DNA of 11,270 bases from an uncultured Lachnospiraceae bacterium. GTDB taxonomy: Bacteria; Bacillota_A; Clostridia; Lachnospirales; Lachnospiraceae. The notes under the pieces are model-generated. The model did not search any database, was not told where the DNA came from, and saw only the letters and a program-made list of their open reading frames with translations. A program made the position numbers and the translations under genes. The DNA lies in assembly GCA_910585655.1 (NCBI GenBank), contig CAJUFW010000113.1, forward strand, positions 1 through 11,270, given 5' to 3'. Positions 6,135 to 11,270 of this stretch are shown in pieces (the first letter of the stretch is position 1; each line of letters begins with the position of its first letter).

Positions 6135-7376
6135 ATGATTAGACGGCTCAGGATAAAATTTACTTTTATCAATATGTTGATTGCACTTGTTTTGTTAAGT
6201 GTTATTTTCAGTATGGTGCTGCATTTCACCCGATTAAATATGGAACAGGAAAGTATACAAAGAATGCGTACCATCCTTTCTTCCCGCTTCCAGCCTGCCC
6301 CGCCAAACACTTTGCCTGACGTCCCGCCAAACTTACCTGCCAGGGAACCGGGACTTCCTTATTTTATTGTACACCAACCCCCACAAGGACAGATTACCAC
6401 GATAGAAAGCCGTGGAAATTATGAAGATCTTTCCTCCGAGTTTTTATCCGAACTGTTGGAAGCCGTATCCCTGCTGCCTGGAGAAAGCGGTACTCTCCCT
6501 CAATACCAGCTTCGATTTTACCGTAGTTCTCCTAACACACGACTTATTATATTTGCAGATATTTCCAGCGAACAGGCACTGCTCCAAAGTCTGCTCAAAT
6601 CCTGTCTTTTTATTGGTGGTATCAGCTTTGCTGCCTTGTTTTTAACCAGCCTTTTTGGAGCCTATTGGGCAGTTCTTCCAGTTGAAAACGCCTGGAAACA
6701 ACAAAAACAGTTCATAGCCGACGCATCCCACGAACTGAAAACACCGCTAACTGTTATTATGACCAATGCGGAAATGCTGCAGGAAGAAAACTATGACCAG
6801 GCTACAAAGGAACAATTTTCTTCTAATATCCTGGTTATGACACAGCAAATGCGCGGCTTAGTAGAGCGACTGTTAGATCTGGCACGCCTGGATAATGACA
6901 GTGTGCAAAACAGCTTTACAAATATCCATTTTAGCCAGCTAGTCTCCGATGCCATATTACCATTTGAGCCACTATATTTTGAAAAAGGATTGGAACTCCA
7001 ATGCCAGTTAGAAAAACACCTCTTTGTAAAAGGAAATATATCCCAGCTCCGTCAGGTTGCTGATATTTTACTGGATAATGCCTTAAAGTATTCCTTTCCC
7101 CACTCAACTGTTTCTATTCGGCTCATGCGCCAAGGCAGCCATTGCATTTTTTCGGTGGAAAGTGTGGGAGAAACTATCTCCCATAATGATTTAAAAAATA
7201 TTTTCAAACGATTCTACCGGATCGACAAAGCCCGCAGCATGAACCATAGCTACGGGCTGGGATTACCGATTGCTGAACGTATTGTTAAAGAACATCGTGG
7301 AAAAATATGGGCAGAAAGCAGCCATGGGCATAATTGTTTTCTAGTTCAGCTTTCCTCTGCTCCGGCAGCCAACTAA
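6135..7376 (+). CDS. Sensor histidine kinase, membrane bound
   Basis: A 413-residue kinase. A first membrane segment (about 11-32) is followed by an extracytoplasmic sensor region (about 33-152) with a proline-rich start, then a second membrane segment (about 156-179). No clear HAMP domain follows; the HisKA helix begins almost directly, with phospho-acceptor His199 in DASHELKTP. The ATPase domain has an N box (Asp314-Asn315 in DILLDNALKYS), FKRFYRIDKARS and a YGLGLP G2-type box at 373-378. The G1 box is degenerate: Ser343 stands where Asp is usual (VESVGETI) and Thr347 replaces the second Gly. The ATG follows AGGAGAAGG by 4 nt. It should phosphorylate the regulator encoded just upstream. Its stop overlaps that of the convergent PAP2 gene by 4 bp. 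Confidence 0.95.
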   Translation: MIRRLRIKFTFINMLIALVLLSVIFSMVLHFTRLNMEQESIQRMRTILSSRFQPAPPNTLPDVPPNLPAREPGLPYFIVHQPPQGQITTIESRGNYEDLSSEFLSELLEAVSLLPGESGTLPQYQLRFYRSSPNTRLIIFADISSEQALLQSLLKSCLFIGGISFAALFLTSLFGAYWAVLPVENAWKQQKQFIADASHELKTPLTVIMTNAEMLQEENYDQATKEQFSSNILVMTQQMRGLVERLLDLARLDNDSVQNSFTNIHFSQLVSDAILPFEPLYFEKGLELQCQLEKHLFVKGNISQLRQVADILLDNALKYSFPHSTVSIRLMRQGSHCIFSVESVGETISHNDLKNIFKRFYRIDKARSMNHSYGLGLPIAERIVKEHRGKIWAESSHGHNCFLVQLSSAPAAN

Positions 7377-7912
7377 TCTTCCAATGGCTTCCAACGTGAC
7401 ATCATATAACATACCGCTACAGCGACCAGTACCCCTATGAAAAATGCCGCCAGTACGTCCGTCGGATAGTGAACCCCCACATAAAGACGGGAATATGCCA
7501 TCAGCACCGCCAGAAACAGAGCTGGTATGCCATATCGTTTCGGCAGTTCTAAAAACATGACTGTCGCAACGGCAAAACAGCTTCCGGTATGCCCGGATGG
7601 AAATGAAAAATCCGTCGCCAGCTTTGTAATGCACTCCAACCCCTCGATTACCTCATAAGGGCGAGTGCGGGCTACTGCATTTTTTAACAGTACATTGACA
7701 ATTAAAAACTCGATGAACAGGGAGATGGCAGCCGTCAAACCAACCCTTCTTGTCTTTGGCAACAGAAGCAGTATTATACAAGTTAAAATAGCAATTAACC
7801 CTGCATTTCCCAGGTTGGTATAAAACTGTAGGATTTCATTTAAAATGGGCATACGGGCATGATTCTGTAAAAACAGTAAAATATCCTCATCCAGCTTCCA
7901 AAGCCATTCCAT
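7373..7912 (-). CDS. PAP2-family membrane phosphatase
   Basis: A 179-residue type 2 phosphatidic acid phosphatase-like enzyme with several membrane helices. All three signature motifs are intact: K77-x6-R84-P85 (KNAVARTRP), P105-S-G-H108, and S141-R142-x5-H148-x3-D152 (SRLYVGVHYPTD). His148 is the expected nucleophile and His108 the general acid. Family members remove phosphate from lipid phosphates or undecaprenyl pyrophosphate at the outer face of the membrane; the exact substrate cannot be told. The start overlaps the methyltransferase stop by one base (TAATG), so translation is probably coupled, with GGGGGGAAG as the ribosome binding site inside the upstream gene. Confidence 0.95.
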   Translation of the reverse strand: MEWLWKLDEDILLFLQNHARMPILNEILQFYTNLGNAGLIAILTCIILLLLPKTRRVGLTAAISLFIEFLIVNVLLKNAVARTRPYEVIEGLECITKLATDFSFPSGHTGSCFAVATVMFLELPKRYGIPALFLAVLMAYSRLYVGVHYPTDVLAAFFIGVLVAVAVCYMMSRWKPLED

Positions 7913-8841
7913 TATACTTCCCCCCTCGCTAACAGATTATCCTTCCCCATCCCACATACATAAGGGTTGGAATCATATCGGTAGCAAACTTCCAAAAAAT
8001 CCGCCCGCTGTTTTGGATCGTTGATAATTTTTACAAGCAGTTCATTCGGAATCGTTCTTGCATATGCCCCCGGACCAGCCAAACGGACATTTTTTACCCC
8101 AAAGCGTTCCAGTAATTCCTTTAACTCCTCCGGTAAAAAGGTATATGTAATACACCAAGGAGTTCCGCCCTGTTCATACTCTGCGATTTCTGCTTCTCCA
8201 CCCATCAAACCATCGTCCCATAGCTTTTCAATATTCTCCTTATGAAAGGAAAATGCGTCAATTGTTTCCTGGCGATGGGCAAGGCACCACTGAACCCAAG
8301 AATCCTCACAATTCTTATCTAAAATAAACTGGTGCTTTTGAAGCGGATTGGCTAAGTAAGGCAGATAACCTAACCGGCTGGATACGCTTAGGATAATTCT
8401 TTTTTTCGCAATCCGAACCAACTCTCCTATCACCCGCTCCTGGTTTGGATAAGTATAAGAAATCGGCGCGTCAAAAGACATCACCAGATCAAAAGAACGA
8501 TCCGCATAAGCAGATAAATCTTCTAGGGCTCCCTTTACAAAAGTTATGCGCTCTAAAACACCTGCTTTTTTTGCCAGCTCCCTTGCTTTATCTATCATCG
8601 ACTGTGAAATATCAAAATGCGTCACCTGACAGCCTTGTTTCGCCAATAAAATCGAAAATCTGCCGCAGCCTGCTCCGCCGTCAAATACGGTTTTCACTCC
8701 GTCCAGATTTACCAGAAGCTCACGCTCTATATGACTTTTTTGAATAATATCATCCATAAATGTTTCCTCCCGGCGGCTTTCCAGTTCTCCCTTATCCGGC
8801 AGGTTCCACAGACGTTCCGATATTTTTCTACTGTAATCCAT
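7912..8841 (-). CDS. Class I SAM-dependent methyltransferase
   Basis: A 309-residue methyltransferase of the Rossmann-like class I fold. Motif I is VFDGGAGCGRF (Asp54 to Gly60) and the acidic residue that usually binds the SAM ribose is Asp77 in VTHFDIS. Motif IV-like SFDLVMSFDAPISY and RIAKKRIILSVSS follow. The C-terminal third (about residues 190-309) varies in such enzymes and probably binds the substrate; I cannot name that substrate. There is no signal or membrane segment. The ATG is supported by GGAGG 6 nt upstream. It is the first gene of a two-gene operon with PAP2, driven by a perfect consensus promoter at 8934-8906. Confidence 0.92.
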   Translation of the reverse strand: MDYSRKISERLWNLPDKGELESRREETFMDDIIQKSHIERELLVNLDGVKTVFDGGAGCGRFSILLAKQGCQVTHFDISQSMIDKARELAKKAGVLERITFVKGALEDLSAYADRSFDLVMSFDAPISYTYPNQERVIGELVRIAKKRIILSVSSRLGYLPYLANPLQKHQFILDKNCEDSWVQWCLAHRQETIDAFSFHKENIEKLWDDGLMGGEAEIAEYEQGGTPWCITYTFLPEELKELLERFGVKNVRLAGPGAYARTIPNELLVKIINDPKQRADFLEVCYRYDSNPYVCGMGKDNLLARGEV

Positions 8842-8875
8842 AGTCTTCCTCCCTGTTTTTTTCTAAATTTCTGTA

Positions 8876-8904
8876 TTGACATATGGCTTCTATTTCGTAA
8901 TACT
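8876..8904 (+). promoter_or_regulatory. Promoter of the EEP-family gene
   Basis: A perfect -35 TTGACA (8876-8881) is separated by 17 nt from AATACT (8899-8904), which matches 4 of 6 -10 bases. Transcription would start near 8911, giving a leader of about 63 nt. It faces, and overlaps, the methyltransferase promoter. Confidence 0.6.
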
Positions 8905-8905
8905 A

Positions 8906-8934
8906 ATTATAAGAATATCGTCTGATACTGTCAA
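8906..8934 (-). promoter_or_regulatory. Perfect consensus sigma-A promoter of the methyltransferase-PAP2 operon
   Basis: On the minus strand TTGACA (8934-8929), a 17-nt spacer and TATAAT (8911-8906) match the consensus at all 12 positions. Transcription would start near 8899, about 58 nt before the methyltransferase ATG. The -10 box is one base away from the -10 box of the opposing promoter. Confidence 0.85.
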
Positions 8935-8973
8935 CCTGCCAAAGTGCAATTCATATTTTAAGAGGTGATTGCT

Positions 8974-9741
8974 ATGATAAAAATTGTAACCTTCAATATC
9001 CGCTGCGATTATGGTATGGATGGTGAAAACAATTTCGAGTACAGAAAGGATCTGATTTCCCGAAAAATCTATGCCGAACAGCCGGATATCCTCTGTTTTC
9101 AAGAGGTTTTACCACATGTAGCCGCCTGGCTGCGGGAAGTTTTAACGGATTATTATGTAATTGGTTGCGGCAGAGAAGCTTCTTTGCAAGGCGAACAGAC
9201 TACAGTCGCGTATCGCAGAGAACGGCTAAACCTGATTTCCATGGAAAGCTACTGGTTGTCGGAAACTCCGGAGCAACCCGGCTCCCGTTATTCGGAACAA
9301 AGCGACTGCCCCCGTATTTGTACGGAAGTCGTATTGCAGGATCAAGATTCCGGGCAGGTCTTCCGGCTTGTCAACACCCATCTGGATCATATCGGCGCAG
9401 GAGCCCGAATCCTTGGATTAAAACAAATTTTACAAAAGCTTTCGCAGGAAACCTTTTTCTGTTCTGTCCCGACTATTTTAGCCGGAGATATGAATGCAGA
9501 ACCGGACAGCGAGGAAATGCGTGTCTTTGAACAATTCCCAGGCTACATAAATGCAACGGAGGGTATTGGAGTAACGTTCCATGCGTTTGGTAAAAAAGAA
9601 GAAGAAATGTCTATTGACTATATTTTCCTTAAAAGTTGCAGTTGTAATAAAACCGAAAAATGGACAGAGCAGGAGGGAAGCGTTTACTTATCCGACCATT
9701 ATCCTGTCTGCGCCTGGATAGAATTTCCAAATCAATCCTAA
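8974..9741 (+). CDS. Endonuclease/exonuclease/phosphatase (EEP) family protein
   Basis: A 255-residue metal-dependent phosphodiesterase or phosphatase of the EEP (DNase I-like) superfamily. The catalytic set is complete: Asn8 in TFNIR, Glu44 in CFQEV, His in NTHLDHIG, Asp and Asn in AGDMNAEPDS, Asp in SIDYIFL and the Asp-His pair in LSDHYPV. The family cleaves nucleic acids, phosphoinositides or sphingomyelin; sequence alone does not choose among these. No signal peptide is seen, so it is probably cytosolic. I chose the ATG at 8974 because AGAGGTGA (8961-8968) is spaced 5 nt before it; an in-frame GTG at 8965 lies inside that site. It is monocistronic or weakly linked to the hydrolase 169 bp downstream. 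Confidence 0.93.
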   Translation: MIKIVTFNIRCDYGMDGENNFEYRKDLISRKIYAEQPDILCFQEVLPHVAAWLREVLTDYYVIGCGREASLQGEQTTVAYRRERLNLISMESYWLSETPEQPGSRYSEQSDCPRICTEVVLQDQDSGQVFRLVNTHLDHIGAGARILGLKQILQKLSQETFFCSVPTILAGDMNAEPDSEEMRVFEQFPGYINATEGIGVTFHAFGKKEEEMSIDYIFLKSCSCNKTEKWTEQEGSVYLSDHYPVCAWIEFPNQS

Positions 9742-9800
9742 CCGGCTCTTTCACTGGCTAACCTAAAATGTTTTTTAAGATAGAAATTTCCTTTTCCGAA

Positions 9801-9809
9801 TGTTATACT
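9801..9809 (+). promoter_or_regulatory. Candidate extended -10 promoter of the second hydrolase
   Basis: TGTTATACT (TG at 9801-9802, TATACT at 9804-9809) forms an extended -10 without a convincing -35. It would start transcription near 9816, giving a leader of roughly 95 nt. No terminator is seen between the EEP gene and this site, so read-through from the EEP promoter is also possible. Confidence 0.4.
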
Positions 9810-9878
9810 ACTCTATACAGCACAGCAAATAATATTATCTGACCTGTATCTGTATATCGGTTCATACACAAATCGGAA

Positions 9879-9894
9879 GCTCGCTGCGGCGGGC
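9879..9894 (+). other. Small GC-rich hairpin directly upstream of a ribosome binding site
   Basis: GCTCGC (9879-9884) pairs with GCGGGC (9889-9894), including one G-U pair, around the loop TGCG. It ends directly against the Shine-Dalgarno sequence AGAAAGG (9895-9901) of the hydrolase gene, in otherwise AT-rich DNA. It could tune translation or mRNA stability; chance is also possible. Confidence 0.35.
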
Positions 9895-9910
9895 AGAAAG
9901 GATGTCGCAC

Positions 9911-11164
9911 ATGGGAAACTATAAGATTGTCACCACAATTACCGAAATGGGTCCATATGTCTCTAAGCTTATTTTACAGATGCCTTATGAGGTATATGCT
10001 GCCGAAGTTTCAAAAAATTCTTTCAACATTTATGTAGAAAGAAAAGAATGTGATACCAACGAAATTGTTGTATCCAAAAATTTTCTTACACAGCAGGAAA
10101 GCATCTGCAAGGGCTATCAGATTCCACGAAACGTTTACCCTTGCAATGAAGCCGGTACTTATCAGAATCAGGCTTCTTTTATAGCCTTAGAGCTTTCAGA
10201 AGAAACGTTAGGCAAACGGATTGAAGGGGATATTATGGCAAGCCGTTATATCAACAATGCCTATCGGATTACCCAGCTTCACAGCTTTGGCAATGACCCA
10301 ATGAAAACCGGGCTGGTTTTTGACACCTGCACCGAGGAAATTTGCCCTCAGCTTACCGGATGGCAGATACAAAAATATCCGGAAGGTGATACACGCTTAA
10401 ATTATGGTTATTTTGCACCGCAGACAGAGGAACAGGTTCCTTTGATTATCTGGCTGCATGGAGCCGGAGAAGGTGGCTCTGATCCACGAATCACCATCAG
10501 CGCCAACAAAGTCAGTTATTTATCTTCTTCGGATATTCAGCCGTTCTTTGGTGGAGCCGCCTATGTCCTTACCCCTCAATGTCCGACCGTTTGGATGGAC
10601 GACGGAGTGGAAAAGCTCGGAAAATCCAATCAGAGCATTTATGTAAAACCATTAAAAGCCTGTATTGACGCCTTTATTGAGGCACATTCGGATACCATTG
10701 ATAGAAGCCGAATTTATGTCGGCGGTATGTCTAATGGCGGTTTTATGACAATGAGAATGATATTTGACTATCCGGATTTCTTTGCCGGCGCACTTCCAGC
10801 CTGCGAAGTATTCTATAGCGCCAATATCACAGAAGAAATGTTAAATAGCATCAAACATATTCCAACCTGGTTTGTACATTGTAAAAAGGACGAACTGGTA
10901 CCTCCAAGAGAGACCTCCCTGCCAACTTATTTCCGTCTCAAAGAAGCAGGTGCAGAAAATGTACACTTTACGTATTATGAAATCCTCCTAGATACGACCG
11001 GACGGTATAAGGATGAACTTGGTCAGCCTCGAAAAATGTTTAACCACGCCGTATGGAACAACATTTTAAATAATGAATGCCATACGGAACTGGACGGGAC
11101 AAATGTTTGTGTGAACGGTGAGCCAATGACGATCTGGGAATGGATGGCAAATCAACGAAAATAA
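9911..11164 (+). CDS. Cytosolic alpha/beta-hydrolase (prolyl oligopeptidase/esterase-like)
   Basis: A 417-residue serine hydrolase. Residues 1 to about 165 form a beta-rich N-terminal domain; the catalytic domain follows with LIIWLHGAGEGG (His183 begins the oxyanion loop), the nucleophile elbow GMSNGG (Ser274), the acid Asp327 in HCKKDELVPP and His379 in FNHAVW, a complete triad in family order. Such proteins are usually annotated as prolyl oligopeptidase-family or polyhydroxybutyrate depolymerase-like esterases. There is no signal peptide, so it should act inside the cell; the substrate is unknown. I chose the ATG at 9911 because AGAAAGG is spaced 9 nt before it; the ATG at 9902 abuts that site. 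A strong terminator follows 5 bp after the stop. It looks like a distant paralogue of the hydrolase at 837. Confidence 0.9.
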   Translation: MGNYKIVTTITEMGPYVSKLILQMPYEVYAAEVSKNSFNIYVERKECDTNEIVVSKNFLTQQESICKGYQIPRNVYPCNEAGTYQNQASFIALELSEETLGKRIEGDIMASRYINNAYRITQLHSFGNDPMKTGLVFDTCTEEICPQLTGWQIQKYPEGDTRLNYGYFAPQTEEQVPLIIWLHGAGEGGSDPRITISANKVSYLSSSDIQPFFGGAAYVLTPQCPTVWMDDGVEKLGKSNQSIYVKPLKACIDAFIEAHSDTIDRSRIYVGGMSNGGFMTMRMIFDYPDFFAGALPACEVFYSANITEEMLNSIKHIPTWFVHCKKDELVPPRETSLPTYFRLKEAGAENVHFTYYEILLDTTGRYKDELGQPRKMFNHAVWNNILNNECHTELDGTNVCVNGEPMTIWEWMANQRK

Positions 11165-11169
11165 GTTTC

Positions 11170-11202
11170 AAAACCAAGACTATTTTTCAGTCTTGGTTTT
11201 TT
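11170..11202 (+). terminator. Intrinsic terminator after the second hydrolase
   Basis: A perfect 12-bp inverted repeat (11170-11181 with 11189-11200) surrounds a 7-nt loop and ends in a run of six Ts. It starts 5 bp after the hydrolase stop. The A-rich left arm means it could also act weakly on the opposite strand. Confidence 0.9.
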
Positions 11203-11238
11203 AATACAAAAATATTTGGCATAAAATGTTTTTCAGGG

Positions 11239-11267
11239 TTGACATTGCCTTAATACGGATTTATAAT
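11239..11267 (+). promoter_or_regulatory. Perfect consensus sigma-A promoter reading out of the window
   Basis: TTGACA (11239-11244), a 17-nt spacer and TATAAT (11262-11267) match the consensus at all 12 positions. The start of transcription lies just beyond the right edge, so the gene it serves is not visible. The terminator at 11170-11202 insulates it from the hydrolase gene. Confidence 0.85.
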
Positions 11268-11270
11268 GGG

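Noticed and set aside
8965..8973. GTG at 8965 as the EEP gene start
   Set aside because: It lies inside the Shine-Dalgarno sequence of the ATG at 8974.
9902..9910. ATG at 9902 as the second hydrolase start
   Set aside because: The AGAAAGG site directly abuts it, too close for initiation; spacing to the ATG at 9911 is normal.
1..11270. CRISPR arrays and tRNA/rRNA genes
   Set aside because: No regularly spaced identical repeats and no tRNA cloverleaf or rRNA signature were found on either strand.

Overview
The window reads as chromosomal DNA of a low-to-moderate GC Firmicute of the class Clostridia, most likely a Lachnospiraceae-type gut anaerobe. This is inferred from AT-rich spacers, purine-rich Shine-Dalgarno sites, near-consensus sigma-A promoters and the gene families present (CotH kinase, VTC/DUF4956, OmpR-type two-component system). 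No single gene fixes the species.

Layout. (1) Positions 1-836 hold no convincing protein gene. The minus strand carries a promoter (557-529), a purine-rich untranslated stretch and an intrinsic terminator (88-49). The 5' end of a group II intron, apparently class IIC, begins immediately after that terminator and runs off the left edge. (2) 837-1907 (+) is a cytosolic alpha/beta-hydrolase. (3) 5082-1912 (-) is a three-gene operon: VTC-type polyphosphate polymerase domain, DUF4956 membrane protein, and membrane-anchored CotH-family kinase. (4) 5083-5424 is a divergent regulatory region. It contains a strongly self-complementary, locally GC-rich element (5185-5290) between the two predicted promoters. 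(5) 5425-7376 (+) encodes an OmpR-family response regulator and its sensor histidine kinase. (6) 8841-7373 (-) is a translationally coupled pair: SAM-dependent methyltransferase and PAP2 phosphatase. (7) 8974-9741 (+) encodes an endonuclease/exonuclease/phosphatase-fold enzyme; its promoter overlaps, head to head, the perfect consensus promoter of the methyltransferase operon. (8) 9911-11164 (+) is a second cytosolic alpha/beta-hydrolase with a strong terminator, followed by a perfect consensus promoter reading out of the window.

How the genes may work together. The centre looks like a membrane phosphate-polymer or protein-phosphorylation module (VTC + DUF4956 + CotH) divergent from a two-component system that probably controls it. 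The PAP2 and EEP-fold enzymes next door also act on phosphoesters, though a functional link is only inferred from position. Convergent gene pairs at 1907/1912 and 7373/7376 abut or overlap with no terminator between them.

Most unusual items: the group II intron sitting precisely behind a terminator, the unexplained minus-strand transcription unit upstream of it, the branched structured element at 5185-5290, and the mutually exclusive overlapping promoters at 8876-8934.
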